A stretch of 56,099 nt of DNA, taken from positions 1-56,099 of the forward strand of contig NZ_JALAGY010000007.1 of NCBI RefSeq assembly GCF_022712195.1. The letters are read 5' to 3'. Position numbers and translations under genes: made by a program. Positions 29,471 to 39,505 of the stretch are shown here, in pieces (the stretch's first letter is position 1; each line of letters starts with the position of its first letter). The stretch is from Corynebacterium sp. GTDB taxonomy: Bacteria > Actinomycetota > Actinomycetes > Mycobacteriales > Mycobacteriaceae. Below the pieces are notes generated by a model. It ran no database searches, was not told the DNA's origin, and worked only from the letters and a program-made list of their open reading frames with translations.

Positions 29471-30886
29471 TCAGGGCTGCCAGCGTTCCGTACTGGGTTT
29501 CTGGTCTGCGGGCTGGGGCGAGGCACCGACAGGCTCAACGATCTCGTCGTCAGTGGTGTACTCGAAGATCTTCTCGCGGTCCAGGACCGCGTTCGCCTGG
29601 TCGATGTCGAGCGACTTCGTCCACTTGCCGACGAGGAGGGTCGCCACGGCGTTCCCGGTGAAGTTGGTCAGCGACCGGGCCTCGGACATGAACCGGTCGA
29701 TGCCGACGATCACGTCGACCCCACCGAGCATCTCCGGACGGTGGGCCTGCAGCCCCGCGGCCAGAGCAGCGATACCGGCCCCGGAGACGCCCGCCGCACC
29801 CTTGGAGGCGATGATCATGAAGACGAGCAGTCCGACCTGCTCACCGAGGCCCATGGAGATGTTCATCGCATCGGCGATGAAGATCGACGCCATGGTGAGG
29901 TAGATCGCCGTACCGTCCAGGTTGAAGGAGTACCCGGTGGGAACCACGATGCCCACGGTCGCCTTGTCGACTCCGGCGAACTCCATCTTCTGCATGAGCT
30001 GCGGCAGAGCGGACTCCGAGGACGAGGTTCCGACGATGAGCAGGTACTCCCGCCCGAGGTAGCGCAGCACCTTGAAGATGCTCAACCCTGTCGATGCACG
30101 GAGGATCGTGCCCAGGACAAGCACGATGAAGAGGACGCACGTGACGTAGAAGCCGACCATCAGGGTCATCAGCTGCCAGATGGCATCCACACCCGTACCA
30201 CCGACGACAAAGGCCATGGCTCCGAAAGCCCCTACCGGAGCAACCCAGAGGATCATGGACATGACCTTGAACACGACCTTCTGCGCCAGCTCGATACCGT
30301 ACAGGCAGGGGCCGGCGATCTTGTTCGGCATCGACTGCAGTGCGAAACCGACGAGCAGCGCCACGAACAGTGTCTGCAGGACAGCCTGTTCGGGGTCGGT
30401 GAACGCAGAGACGATCGTGTCCGGAATGATGTTCTGGATGAAGCCGAAGAACCCTCCGGCGGACTCCGCGTCAGCATCCACATGACCTTCACCAGCGGCA
30501 AGACCAAGACCCTCACCTGGCTGGATGAAGTTGCCGACGACGAGCCCGATCCCCAGCGCGAGGGTCGACATCAGCAGGAAGTAGATGAGGGCGATGCCAC
30601 CGGCCTTGCCCACGGTGGCCGCTTCGCGGACATGTCCGATGCCGATGACGATGGTGCAGAAGATGATCGGCGGGATGACCATCTTGATGAGGCTCACGAA
30701 CATCGTCCCGAGAGGCTTGAGCCCCTCCCCTACGCCGGGGGCGATCAACCCGACGACGATTCCGGCAACCACCGCGACGAGGACGCTGAGGTACAGCCAG
30801 TGAGACTTGTCTTTCGGCTTCGTGTTCTTCCCTGCGCCGGCACCGTGTGCTGTGCCGGTCGCCTCGGGACGGTGTTCGTTTGTCAT
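29471..30886 (-). CDS. dctA: DctA-type C4-dicarboxylate:cation symporter
   Basis: 471 aa, DAACS family with about 8-9 membrane segments and two re-entrant loops. 'SLIKMVIPPIIFCTIV', 'GTSSSESALPQLMQKM' (Ser-rich hairpin) and 'PTGYSFNLDGTAIYLTMA' are substrate and cation site signatures. Imports succinate, fumarate and malate; glutamate is the main alternative for the family. A hydrophilic ~30-residue N-terminus precedes the first helix. ATG 30886 sits 8 nt after a -10 box. The C. glutamicum dctA also lies among purine genes, supporting the name. Confidence 0.87.
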   Translation of the reverse strand: MTNEHRPEATGTAHGAGAGKNTKPKDKSHWLYLSVLVAVVAGIVVGLIAPGVGEGLKPLGTMFVSLIKMVIPPIIFCTIVIGIGHVREAATVGKAGGIALIYFLLMSTLALGIGLVVGNFIQPGEGLGLAAGEGHVDADAESAGGFFGFIQNIIPDTIVSAFTDPEQAVLQTLFVALLVGFALQSMPNKIAGPCLYGIELAQKVVFKVMSMILWVAPVGAFGAMAFVVGGTGVDAIWQLMTLMVGFYVTCVLFIVLVLGTILRASTGLSIFKVLRYLGREYLLIVGTSSSESALPQLMQKMEFAGVDKATVGIVVPTGYSFNLDGTAIYLTMASIFIADAMNISMGLGEQVGLLVFMIIASKGAAGVSGAGIAALAAGLQAHRPEMLGGVDVIVGIDRFMSEARSLTNFTGNAVATLLVGKWTKSLDIDQANAVLDREKIFEYTTDDEIVEPVGASPQPADQKPSTERWQP

Positions 30887-30894
30887 GGTCCAGA

Positions 30895-30923
30895 AACCTA
30901 CGCCTGGACACCCCCTCTCACAA
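30895..30923 (-). promoter_or_regulatory. Promoter of dctA (probably leaderless)
   Basis: Minus strand: -35 TTGTGA (30918-30923), 17-bp spacer, -10 TAGGTT (30895-30900), then 8 nt to ATG. No ribosome site. Confidence 0.6.
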
Positions 30924-31048
30924 AGCGGGAAAGCGCAGGTGAACTGGGTTTACTTCCCGTTCAGGGGTGATGTCCACCCCCGGTCGCACCCCGCACCGCC
31001 TGGCGCCTCGGCGCAGCACGGCGCGGCACGGCCCCGACGGCCCGGAGA

Positions 31049-33214
31049 CTAGAGCAGTTCCGTGGCCCCCATACGGTCCAGCTCCCAGGCCGTCTCAAAC
31101 GCGGACTGTCGCCACTTCTCGTAGCGTCCGGACACACCCCCGTGGCCGGAGGTCATGTCCGTCTTCAACAGGAAGTCGCCCGCACCCTCGACATCACCGG
31201 CCACCTCCCTGAGCTTCGCGATCCACTTCGTCGGCTCCACGTAGAGCACCCGGGTGTCGTTGAGACCGCTGATCGCCAGGATCGGCGGGTACGCCTGCGC
31301 AGACACGTTCTCGTACGGCGAGTAGCCCGCCATGTAGTCGTACACCTCCGGGTCGTGGTACGGGTCGCCCCACTCCTCCCACTCCGTGACCGTCAACGGC
31401 AGCTCCGGCATCAGGATGCTGGTCAGCGGATCAACGAAGGGAACCACCGCCTCGATCCCCGCGAACCGGTCCGGCGCCATGTTCGCCACCGCACCCATCA
31501 ACAGCCCACCGGCGGAACCGCCCTCAGCCACCATCCTCTCCGGCGACGTGATCCCCGCGGCGATCAGATCGTCAGCCACGGCGATGAAGTCGGTGAAGGT
31601 GTTCGTCTTCTGCAACATCCTGCCCTGCTCGTACCAGTTGCGGCCCATCTCGCCGCCACCACGGACATGGGCCACCGCGAACACCACACCGCGGTCGAGC
31701 ATCGACAGGCGGAACACCGAGAAGTACGGGTCCATGCAGGCCTCGTACGAACCGTAGCCGTACAGCAGCACCGGGTGCACCGTGCCGTCCGCCAGCGGGT
31801 CGACGTCAGCACGGTGGACCAGGGACACCGGGATCCGGGCACCGTCGGACGCACTGACCCACCGCCGGGACGCGGTGTAGCGCGAACGGTCGAAGTCACC
31901 GAGCACCGTCTGCTCACGACGCAGCAGCCGTTCCCCGGTACGCAGGTCGATCTCCCACACCTGCGCCGGAGTGACGTAGCTGGTGTAGCTGACGCGCAGC
32001 ACCGGCGACTCCCACTCCGAGTTACCCACGGTCCCCGCCGAGTAGAGCTCCTCGTCGAACTCCACCGGCTCGAACCGTCCCCACCCGCCGGCCGCGTCGG
32101 AGACGTCCATGACCGCCAGCTGCTCGATCGCGTTCTCCCGGGTGGCCAGCACGATGTGGTCGGAGAAGCAGTCCACCCCCTCCACCCGGACGTCGTCCCG
32201 GTGCGGGACGAGCACCCGGTAGGAGTCGTCCGTGAAACTGCCGACCGTCCCCACGGGGCAGTGGCCGACCTCACCGTTGGGCAGTCCGTCCAGTTCCTCG
32301 CGCACCACGATCCACTCGTCCGCACCGCCGACCACCACGTGGTCGACGTCGTACTGCACGTCCTTCTCCCGGGGGCGGACGCAGGTCAGCTCACCCTCCG
32401 GGTCCCCCGTCTCCTCCGACACGTCGAGGTACCAGGTCTCCGACGTCGTCTTCGACGCTGTCGACACCAGCAGGAAACGCTCCGAGCGCGTCACACCCAC
32501 CCCGGTCCAGTAGGCCTCGTCCTCCTCACGGAACACGCAGACGTCCGCGCTCACCGGGGTCCCCACCCGGTGCCGCCAGACCTCGTGGGGACGCCAGGCG
32601 TCGTCCACCCGCTGGTAGAAGAGGTAGTCGTCGCCGACCCACGTCGCGCCGTAGGCGACGTCCTCCAGGACGTCGTCCAGCAGCACACCGTTGGACAGGT
32701 CCCTGATCCGCAGGGTGAAACGCTCGTCGCCGACGGTGTCGGTCGAGTACGCCAGCAGGGTGCCGTCCACGGTGACGCTCGCCGCCCCCAGGCTGAAGAA
32801 CTCCTCCCCCTCCGCCAGGACGTTGCAGTCCAGCATGACCTGCTCACGCGCAGCCGGCTCGCCGGGAACGATCTCCGGCGGGGTCCAGGGGTCCGCCTCA
32901 TCGACGGGGATCCGGCACATCGTGGGGTAGCTCTTCCCCTCCTCCGTACGGGAGAAGTACCACCACTGCCCCGACCGTACCGGCACCGACAGGTCGGTCT
33001 CCCGGATCCTCGACTTCACCTCGTTGAAGACCGCGTCCTCCAACGGCTTGAGGTGGGCGGTCCTGGCGTCGGTGTACGCGTTCTCCGCGGTGAGGTGGGC
33101 GAGGACCTCGGAGTTGTCCTTGTCGCGCAGCCACTCGTAGTCGTCGACGACATCACGCCCGTGGAAACTACGGGTGACGGGCTTCTTCTTCGCTACCGGC
33201 GGGTTGGGATCCAT
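31049..33214 (-). CDS. ptrB: Oligopeptidase B / prolyl oligopeptidase-family serine peptidase (S9A)
   Basis: 721 aa. N-terminal seven-bladed β-propeller starting 'KPVTRSFHGRDVVDDYEWLRD', then an α/β-hydrolase catalytic domain. Nucleophile Ser in 'AEGGSAGGLLMGA' (~565), Asp in 'ISGLNDTRVLYVEP' (~650), His in 'TDMTSGHGGVSGRYEKW' (~690). 'VLLYGYGSYEACMDPYFS' and 'FAVAHVRGGGEMGR' are oligopeptidase B signatures; it cleaves peptides after basic residues. No signal peptide, so cytosolic. ATG 33214; 24 bp after purC on the same strand. 30,887-31,048 upstream of dctA holds its promoter only. Confidence 0.92.
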   Translation of the reverse strand: MDPNPPVAKKKPVTRSFHGRDVVDDYEWLRDKDNSEVLAHLTAENAYTDARTAHLKPLEDAVFNEVKSRIRETDLSVPVRSGQWWYFSRTEEGKSYPTMCRIPVDEADPWTPPEIVPGEPAAREQVMLDCNVLAEGEEFFSLGAASVTVDGTLLAYSTDTVGDERFTLRIRDLSNGVLLDDVLEDVAYGATWVGDDYLFYQRVDDAWRPHEVWRHRVGTPVSADVCVFREEDEAYWTGVGVTRSERFLLVSTASKTTSETWYLDVSEETGDPEGELTCVRPREKDVQYDVDHVVVGGADEWIVVREELDGLPNGEVGHCPVGTVGSFTDDSYRVLVPHRDDVRVEGVDCFSDHIVLATRENAIEQLAVMDVSDAAGGWGRFEPVEFDEELYSAGTVGNSEWESPVLRVSYTSYVTPAQVWEIDLRTGERLLRREQTVLGDFDRSRYTASRRWVSASDGARIPVSLVHRADVDPLADGTVHPVLLYGYGSYEACMDPYFSVFRLSMLDRGVVFAVAHVRGGGEMGRNWYEQGRMLQKTNTFTDFIAVADDLIAAGITSPERMVAEGGSAGGLLMGAVANMAPDRFAGIEAVVPFVDPLTSILMPELPLTVTEWEEWGDPYHDPEVYDYMAGYSPYENVSAQAYPPILAISGLNDTRVLYVEPTKWIAKLREVAGDVEGAGDFLLKTDMTSGHGGVSGRYEKWRQSAFETAWELDRMGATELL

Positions 33215-33238
33215 GGGTCACGATCGTAGCGTGCCCCG

Positions 33239-34138
33239 TCAGCGGTCAGTGCAGGTGCCGATCCAGTCGGCGAAACGACGACCCGAGATCCGCTCGTAGG
33301 CGTCGACGTACCGCTCGCGGGTCGCCTCCACGACCGGGCCCGGGAGCTCCGGCGGCGGGGTCCCCTCACTGCGGTCCCACCCGGACTTCGGACCGGTCAG
33401 CCAGTTGCGCACGTACTGCTTGTCGAAACTGGGCTGGACCTTCCCCTCCTCGTAGGAGTCCGCCGGCCAGTAGCGCGACGAGTCGGGGGTCAGCACCTCG
33501 TCTCCGAGAACCAGGTTGCCGTCACGGTCCAGCCCGAACTCGAACTTGGTGTCGGCCAGGATGATGCCGTGCTCCGCGGCGATCCCCGCGGCCTGGGTGT
33601 AGATCGCGATCGACGCCTCACGCAGCTCCTCGGCCCGCTCCCGGCCGAGCCGGTCGACGACCACGTCGAAGGAGACGTTCTCGTCGTGGTCGCCGATCTC
33701 GGCCTTGGTGGCGGGGGTGAAGATCGGTTCCGGCAGCTTCGACGACTCGGTCAGGCCGTCCGGCAGCGGGACACCGCACACCGCCCCGTTCTCCCGGTAC
33801 TCCGCGAGGCCGGAACCGGTGAGGTAGCCACGCACCACGCACTCGAAGGGCAGCATGTCCAGCTTGCGGCATACCTGCGCACGGCCCAGGGACTTCTGCG
33901 GGATCCGCCCGTCGTCGGCGGGGCCGGCCAGGTGGTTCGGGAAGTCGATGCGTCCGAAGAAGAAGTCGCTCATGGCGGTGAGCACCCGTCCCTTGTCCGG
34001 GATCGGGGTCTCCAGCACGAAGTCGAAGGCGGAGATCCGGTCGGTGGCCACCATGAGCAGGGTGTCCTCGTCGATCTCGTAGATCTCGCGGACCTTTCCC
34101 GCGGAGAAATGGGTGTAGTCGGACAAGTCGGGTCGCAT
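33239..34138 (-). CDS. purC: SAICAR synthase
   Basis: 299 aa, eukaryote-like long-form PurC (step 7 of purine synthesis, CAIR + Asp to SAICAR). '[30 protein letters not shown]' split features: phosphate loop GKVREIY and DRISAFD; '[12 protein letters not shown]', '[11 protein letters not shown]' and '[12 protein letters not shown]' complete the signatures. ATG 34138 follows a -10 box TAGACT by 9 nt. First gene of purC-ptrB. Divergent from the opp operon (153 bp). Confidence 0.96.
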   Translation of the reverse strand: MRPDLSDYTHFSAGKVREIYEIDEDTLLMVATDRISAFDFVLETPIPDKGRVLTAMSDFFFGRIDFPNHLAGPADDGRIPQKSLGRAQVCRKLDMLPFECVVRGYLTGSGLAEYRENGAVCGVPLPDGLTESSKLPEPIFTPATKAEIGDHDENVSFDVVVDRLGRERAEELREASIAIYTQAAGIAAEHGIILADTKFEFGLDRDGNLVLGDEVLTPDSSRYWPADSYEEGKVQPSFDKQYVRNWLTGPKSGWDRSEGTPPPELPGPVVEATRERYVDAYERISGRRFADWIGTCTDR

Positions 34139-34147
34139 GGCCTGCAG

Positions 34148-34153
34148 AGTCTA
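34148..34153 (-). promoter_or_regulatory. -10 box of purC
   Basis: TAGACT on the minus strand, 9 nt before ATG 34138; leaderless or nearly so. Confidence 0.5.
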
Positions 34154-34291
34154 GCCCCCGCGTCCGGCAATCTCCACGCGCCCCCTGCGCGGGAAAGTGA
34201 CGGGGTTTCACGTTTCACCATGCGAGACACGGGAGGTTCACTAAACTTTGCATTTTCGACGTTTCCTGTACACCTCACGAAAGTGCCTTCC

Positions 34292-35926
34292 ATGAGAATC
34301 CGACCACGTCGGGCAGTGGCGGCGGCCCTCACCGGGATCGCCCTGCTGCTCTCCGCGACGGCGTGTGTACCGGACCGGGACGACATCCCGTCCGACTACA
34401 TCACGTTCTTCGGCGGCGAACCACAGAATCCGCTGCTCACCACCAACACCAACGAGATCCAGGGCGGTGAGGTCCTCCGCGCCATGTACACCGGGCTGGT
34501 CGGCTACACCCCGGAGGGCGAACCCTACAACGCCGTGGCGGAGGAGATCGAGCCGAACAGCGACTCGTCCAGCTTCCACGTCACCCTGAAGGAGGGCTGG
34601 ACCTTCACCAACGGGGAACCCGTGACCTCCGCCAGCTTCATCGACGCCTGGAACTTCGGCGCGACCTCCGCCAACGCCCAACTGGGCGCAGACTTCTTCT
34701 CCGCCATCGAGGGCTACGACGACGTCGCCGGGGAGGACGCCACCGCGTCCGAGATGTCCGGGCTCACCGAGATCAACGACCGGGAGTTCACCGTCGACCT
34801 GTCCGCGCCGGACGCGTCCTTCCCCACCCAGCTGGGGTACTACGCCTTCTCCCCGCTGCCGCAGGTCGCCTTCGACGACATCGACGCCTTCGCCAACCAC
34901 CCGATCGGCAACGGCCCCTACATGCTCGACGGGGACGACGCCTGGCAGCACAACGTGTCGATCACCCTGAAGGCCAACCCGGACTACGCCGGCGAGGACA
35001 AGGCGAAGAACCCCGGGATCGCCTTCAAGCACTACTCCGACGTCGCCACCGCCTACGCCGACCTGCAGTCCGGCGGGCTGGACCACATGCGTGAGAACGT
35101 CGGCCCCCGGGCGATGCCCACCTACCGGCTCGACTTCCCCGACAGCAACGACGACGCCCCCTACGCCGCCATCCAGAACTTCACCATCCCCGAGAACCTC
35201 CCCGGATTCCAGACGGACGAGGAGGGCCGGCTGCGCCGCGCGGCGATCTCCATGGCGATCGACCGGGAACTCATCATCGACAAGCTCTTCTTCGGCGGCC
35301 GGGAGGTCGCCGAGGACTTCGGCGCCCCGACCCTCGAGGGCGGCATCGCCGACGTCCCCGGCAAGGAGGTCCTGACCTTCCAGCCGGAGAAGGCCCGCGA
35401 ACTCTGGGAGCGGGCCAACCGGATCCGCCCCTACAGCGGGGACACCTTCCAGATCGCCTACAACGCCGACGGCGGCCACCAGCAGTGGGTCGAGGGCGTG
35501 ACCAACAGCATCCGCCAGGTGCTGGGCATCCGGGCCTCCGGCAAGGCCTACCCCACCTTCCAGGCACAACGCGACGCCATCGTGAACCGCACCGTGGGCT
35601 CCGCCTTCCGCTCCGGCTGGAACGCCGACTACCCGTCCATCTCGTCCTTCCTCGTCTCGAACTACCGCACCGGCGGCGGCTCGAACGACGGCGACTACTC
35701 CAACCCGAGGTTCGACGACCTGCTCGCCAAGGCGTCCGCCGCACCGGACTCCGGGGCCGCCCAGCCCTTCTACGACCGGGCGCAGGCCGTGCTGATGGAG
35801 GACCTGCCGCAGATCCCGTTGTGGTACTACGCCGCGACCACGGCCTGGAACCCTGACCTGCACGGGGTGCAGACCAACTGGCAGGGTATGCCGGTCTACA
35901 CCGAGATCACGAAGGACGGTGAGTGA
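34292..35926 (+). CDS. Oligopeptide/dipeptide ABC transporter substrate-binding lipoprotein
   Basis: 544-aa SBP family 5 protein. Signal with lipobox 'LLLSATAC' places it on the outer face of the membrane. 'GGEVLRAMYTGLVGYTPEGE', 'FHVTLKEGWTFTNGEPVTSASFIDAW' (split) and 'PIGNGPYMLDG' are class C binding-protein signatures; 'AISMAIDRELIIDKLFFGG' follows. The ligand, a peptide by family, cannot be read from sequence. ATG 34292; frame upstream is antisense of purC. GTGA overlap with the next gene starts a four-gene operon. Confidence 0.92.
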   Translation: MRIRPRRAVAAALTGIALLLSATACVPDRDDIPSDYITFFGGEPQNPLLTTNTNEIQGGEVLRAMYTGLVGYTPEGEPYNAVAEEIEPNSDSSSFHVTLKEGWTFTNGEPVTSASFIDAWNFGATSANAQLGADFFSAIEGYDDVAGEDATASEMSGLTEINDREFTVDLSAPDASFPTQLGYYAFSPLPQVAFDDIDAFANHPIGNGPYMLDGDDAWQHNVSITLKANPDYAGEDKAKNPGIAFKHYSDVATAYADLQSGGLDHMRENVGPRAMPTYRLDFPDSNDDAPYAAIQNFTIPENLPGFQTDEEGRLRRAAISMAIDRELIIDKLFFGGREVAEDFGAPTLEGGIADVPGKEVLTFQPEKARELWERANRIRPYSGDTFQIAYNADGGHQQWVEGVTNSIRQVLGIRASGKAYPTFQAQRDAIVNRTVGSAFRSGWNADYPSISSFLVSNYRTGGGSNDGDYSNPRFDDLLAKASAAPDSGAAQPFYDRAQAVLMEDLPQIPLWYYAATTAWNPDLHGVQTNWQGMPVYTEITKDGE

Positions 35927-36855
35927 CCGTGTGGTGGTACCTCGGTAAACGACTCCTCCAGCTCATCCCCGTCTTCTTCGGGGCGACGTTCCTCATCTAC
36001 GCCATGGTCTTCCTCATGCCGGGAGACCCCGTCCTCGCCCTGGCCGGCGACAAGGCCGCCGAACCGGCCGTCCTCGACCAGATCCGCGCGGACTACAACC
36101 TGGACAAGCCCTTCATCGTCCAGTACCTGCTCTTCCTCGGCGGCTTCTTCACCGGTGACATGGGCACCACCTTCTCCGGACGTGCGGTCACCGAGGTGCT
36201 CGCCGAGACCTTCCCGATCACCGTCCGGCTGGCGCTGATGGCCCTGGTGATCGAGGCGGTGATGGGCATCGTCTTCGGCCTCGTCGCCGGCCTGCGCAAG
36301 GGTTCCTGGTTCGACTCGACCCTGCTCGTGGTCTCCCTGTTCATCATCGCGGTGCCGACGTTCGTCATCGGCTTCGTCGGGCAGTTCCTGTTCGGCATCC
36401 AGTGGGGACTGGTCTCACCGACCGTCGGCTCCGACGGCTCCTTCAGCAAGCTGCTGCTCCCCGCCGTCGTGCTCGGCATGGTCTCCTTCGCCTACGTCCT
36501 GCGGCTCACCCGGTCGGAGGTCGCGCAGAACCTGCGCGCCGACTTCGTGCGCACCGCCTCGGCCCGCGGACTCTCCCGCGGCGTCGTGGTCCGCGACCAC
36601 GTCCTGCGCAACTCCCTGGTCCCGGTCGTCACCTTCCTCGGCGCCGACCTCGCCGTACTCATGGGCGGCGCGATCGTCACCGAGGGCATCTTCAACATCA
36701 ACGGGGTCGGCGGGCTGATCTTCCAGTCCGTCAGCATCGGCGAGGCCCCCACCGTGGTCAGCGTCGTCACGATCCTCGTGGTGGTCTTCGTGGTGGCCAA
36801 CCTCATCATCGACCTGCTCTACGCCCTGCTCGACCCGAGGATCCGATATGCCTGA
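35923..36855 (+). CDS. Peptide ABC transporter permease, OppB type
   Basis: 310 aa. 'YLGKRLLQLIPVFFGATFLIY' is the typical first helix of OppB/DppB, followed by five more membrane segments. EAA loop: 'VRTASARGLSRGVVVRDHVLRN'. GTG start overlaps the binding-protein stop; end overlaps the next permease by 8 bp, so the genes are translationally coupled. Confidence 0.94.
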   Translation: MTVWWYLGKRLLQLIPVFFGATFLIYAMVFLMPGDPVLALAGDKAAEPAVLDQIRADYNLDKPFIVQYLLFLGGFFTGDMGTTFSGRAVTEVLAETFPITVRLALMALVIEAVMGIVFGLVAGLRKGSWFDSTLLVVSLFIIAVPTFVIGFVGQFLFGIQWGLVSPTVGSDGSFSKLLLPAVVLGMVSFAYVLRLTRSEVAQNLRADFVRTASARGLSRGVVVRDHVLRNSLVPVVTFLGADLAVLMGGAIVTEGIFNINGVGGLIFQSVSIGEAPTVVSVVTILVVVFVVANLIIDLLYALLDPRIRYA

Positions 36856-37789
36856 CACACACCCCCGTAACCAGCGCTGGGTCACCGACGTCGTCACCGA
36901 GGACGTCCTGACCCGCGACCAGCTCCTCCCCGAGGACGCCCCCGCCGGATTCTGGGGCACGGCCTGGCGGAACCTCCGCCGCCGCCCCATGTTCTGGATC
37001 TCGACGGTGATCATCCTCGCCGTCCTGCTCGTCACCGTCTTCCCCGGGCTGTTCACCTCGACCGACCCCACCGCCGCCGCCCTGGAGGACTCCCTCGAAC
37101 CCGCACGCGACGGCCACCCCTTCGGCTTCACCCAGCAGGGCTACGACGTCTTCGCACGCACCGTCTACGGCGCCCGGGCGTCCGTGGTCACCGGCCTGGT
37201 GACCACCCTCGTCGTCGCCGTCCTCGGTGTGGTCATCGGCTCACTCGCCGGCTACCTCGGCGGGTGGGCCGACGCCGTCCTGTCGCGGCTGACAGACATC
37301 TTCTTCGCCGTCCCGCTGCTGCTCGCCGCCATCGTGCTGATGCAGCTCTTCGACGTCCGCAACGTGTGGACGGTCGTCCTGGTGCTCTCCGCCTTCGGCT
37401 GGCCGCAGATGGCCCGCATGGTCCGCGGGGCCGTCCTCCAGGCGAAGAACAACGAGTACGTGCAGGCCTCGCGCGCCCTCGGCCTGAGCCGGGGCGGCAT
37501 CCTCGTCCGGCACGTCCTGCCGAACTGCCTGGCCCCGATCATCGTCATGATGACCACCAACCTCGGCATCTACATCGTCGCCGAGGCGACCCTGTCGTAC
37601 CTCGGCGTCGGCCTTCCGCCGGACACCGTGTCCTGGGGCAACGACATCTCCGCCGCGCAGGACGTCCTGCGGCTCTCCCCGGAGATCCTGTTCTACCCGG
37701 CCGGTGCCCTGGCGGTCACCGTCCTGGGCTTCATCCTGTTGGGCGACACCCTCAAGGACGCCCTCGACCCGAAGGAGCGCACACGATGA
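36848..37789 (+). CDS. Peptide ABC transporter permease, OppC type
   Basis: 313 aa. An extended cytosolic N-terminus (~50 residues), then 'FWISTVIILAVLLVTVFPGLF' as first helix, and the OppC signature 'HPFGFTQQGYDVFARTVYGAR'. EAA loop: 'VQASRALGLSRGGILVRHVLPN'. ATGA overlap with the following ATPase gene. Confidence 0.94.
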   Translation: MPDTHPRNQRWVTDVVTEDVLTRDQLLPEDAPAGFWGTAWRNLRRRPMFWISTVIILAVLLVTVFPGLFTSTDPTAAALEDSLEPARDGHPFGFTQQGYDVFARTVYGARASVVTGLVTTLVVAVLGVVIGSLAGYLGGWADAVLSRLTDIFFAVPLLLAAIVLMQLFDVRNVWTVVLVLSAFGWPQMARMVRGAVLQAKNNEYVQASRALGLSRGGILVRHVLPNCLAPIIVMMTTNLGIYIVAEATLSYLGVGLPPDTVSWGNDISAAQDVLRLSPEILFYPAGALAVTVLGFILLGDTLKDALDPKERTR

Positions 37790-39492
37790 GCGACCAACCA
37801 CTGCTGTCCATGCGCGGCGTCGACATCGCCTTCGGCACGCGGAAGGACCCCTCCCCCACCGTCTTCGGTGTCGACCTGGACATCTGGCCCGGCGAGACCG
37901 TCGCCGTCGTCGGAGAGTCGGGCTCCGGAAAGTCCACCACCGCCATGAGCGTCATGGGCCTGCTCCCCGGCGACGGCCACGTCACCGACGGCACCATCAC
38001 CTTCAAGGGAGAGGAGATCACCCACGCCTCCCCGAAACGGTTCACCGAACTGCGCGGCGACAGCATCGGCCTCGTCCCGCAGGACCCGATGAGCAACCTC
38101 AACCCCGTGTGGTCGGTCGGCCACCACCTCAAGGAGGCTCTGAAGGCCAACGGCATCGCCACCGGGTCCGCCGCCCACACCCGGGCGGTGGAGCTCCTCG
38201 GCGAGGCCGGGCTGCCGGACGCCGACCGCAGGATCAGCCAGTACCCCCACCAGTTCTCCGGCGGCATGCGCCAACGCGCCCTGATCGCCTGCGGACTGGC
38301 GGCACGCCCCGACCTGCTCATCGCCGACGAACCGACCTCGGCGCTGGACGTGACCGTGCAACGGCAGATCCTCGACCACCTGCAGAGCCTCACCGAGGAG
38401 CTCGGCACGGCCGTACTGCTCATCACCCACGACCTGGGACTGGCCGCCGAACGCGCCGACCGGATCGTGGTGATGAGCCAGGGCCATGTCGTGGAGTCCG
38501 GCCCCGCACTCGAGATCCTCCAGGACCCGCACCACCCCTACACCCGCAAGCTCGTCGCCGCAGCCCCGTCGATCGGGGCCCGACGCAGCGACGTGCAGGT
38601 GACGGAGAGCAGCGACGCCGCTGACACGGCGGGCACGGCGGGCACGGCGGGCACGGCGGGCACGGCGGGCACGGCGGGCACGGCGGACGAGGCACCGCTG
38701 ATCACCGTCGAGAACCTGACCAAGGTCTTCAAGGTGCCCGGCGACAAGCCCTGGCGGAAGGAGGACTTCACCGCCGCCGACGACATCAACTTCTTCCTGC
38801 GTCGGGGACGGACACTGGCGCTGGTCGGCGAGTCCGGCTCCGGCAAGTCCACCGTCGCCCAGATGGTGCTGGGGCTGCTGAAGCCCACCTCGGGCACCGT
38901 CACCTTCGACGGCACGGACGTCACCGGCCTGGACAAGAAGGAGGAGCTCGCCTTCCGCCGCCGCGTCCAGCCGGTCTTCCAGAACCCCTACGGTTCGGTG
39001 GACCCGATGTACTCGGTGTTCAACACCATCGCCGAACCGCTGAAGATCCACGGTGTCGGGACGAAGAAGGAACGCGAGAGCCGGGTCCGCGAACTGCTGG
39101 ACCTCGTGGCGATGCCGCAGTCCATGATGTCGCGCTTCCCCGGGGAACTCTCCGGCGGGCAGCGCCAGCGCGTGGCGATCGCCCGTGCCATGGCACTGGG
39201 GCCGGAGGCGCTGATCCTCGACGAGGCGGTGAGCGCCCTCGACGTCCTGGTGCAGTCGCAGGTGCTGGACCTGCTGAACCAGCTGCAGCGTGACATGGGG
39301 CTGACCTACCTCTTCATCACCCACGACCTTGCGGTGGTAAAGCAGATCGCCGACGAGACGCTGGTGATGCAGCACGGCAGGATCGTGGAGCGCGGCGAGA
39401 CCGACGACCTCTTCGACCGTCCGGAGCAGGCGTACACGCGCCGGCTGCTGGACTCCATCCCCGGTGGGACGATCCCCCTTCACCAGGGGTAG
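37786..39492 (+). CDS. Fused OppD-OppF-type ATPase of the peptide ABC transporter
   Basis: 568 aa with two nucleotide-binding domains in one chain. NBD1 (~1-270): 'VVGESGSGKST' (~43-51), 'LVPQDPMSNLNPV', 'FSGGMRQRALIA', 'LLIADEPTSALDVT', 'HHPYTRKL'. NBD2 (~305-560): 'LVGESGSGKST' (~347-355), 'VFQNPYGSVDPM', 'LSGGQRQRVAIA', 'LILDEAVSALDVLVQ'. Both halves keep all catalytic motifs. The linker holds six exact Thr-Ala-Gly repeats (281-298) plus TAD, encoded by a 9-bp minisatellite. ATG 37786 overlaps the oppC stop. Last gene of the operon; convergent with the AAA ATPase 13 bp away. Confidence 0.95.
   Translation: MSDQPLLSMRGVDIAFGTRKDPSPTVFGVDLDIWPGETVAVVGESGSGKSTTAMSVMGLLPGDGHVTDGTITFKGEEITHASPKRFTELRGDSIGLVPQDPMSNLNPVWSVGHHLKEALKANGIATGSAAHTRAVELLGEAGLPDADRRISQYPHQFSGGMRQRALIACGLAARPDLLIADEPTSALDVTVQRQILDHLQSLTEELGTAVLLITHDLGLAAERADRIVVMSQGHVVESGPALEILQDPHHPYTRKLVAAAPSIGARRSDVQVTESSDAADTAGTAGTAGTAGTAGTAGTADEAPLITVENLTKVFKVPGDKPWRKEDFTAADDINFFLRRGRTLALVGESGSGKSTVAQMVLGLLKPTSGTVTFDGTDVTGLDKKEELAFRRRVQPVFQNPYGSVDPMYSVFNTIAEPLKIHGVGTKKERESRVRELLDLVAMPQSMMSRFPGELSGGQRQRVAIARAMALGPEALILDEAVSALDVLVQSQVLDLLNQLQRDMGLTYLFITHDLAVVKQIADETLVMQHGRIVERGETDDLFDRPEQAYTRRLLDSIPGGTIPLHQG
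38626..38688 (+). repeat. 9-bp minisatellite (ACGGCGGGC)n in the OppDF linker
   Basis: Six perfect copies (38626-38679) and a seventh with one change (ACGGCGGAC, 38680-38688). In frame, it encodes (Thr-Ala-Gly)6-Thr-Ala-Asp between the two ATPase domains. Copy number is likely variable between strains by slippage. Confidence 0.97.
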
Positions 39493-39505
39493 CCCCGGGC
39501 GGATC

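Noticed and set aside
38626..38688. Tandem repeats as a CRISPR array
   Set aside because: Contiguous 9-bp units without spacers, in frame inside a coding region.
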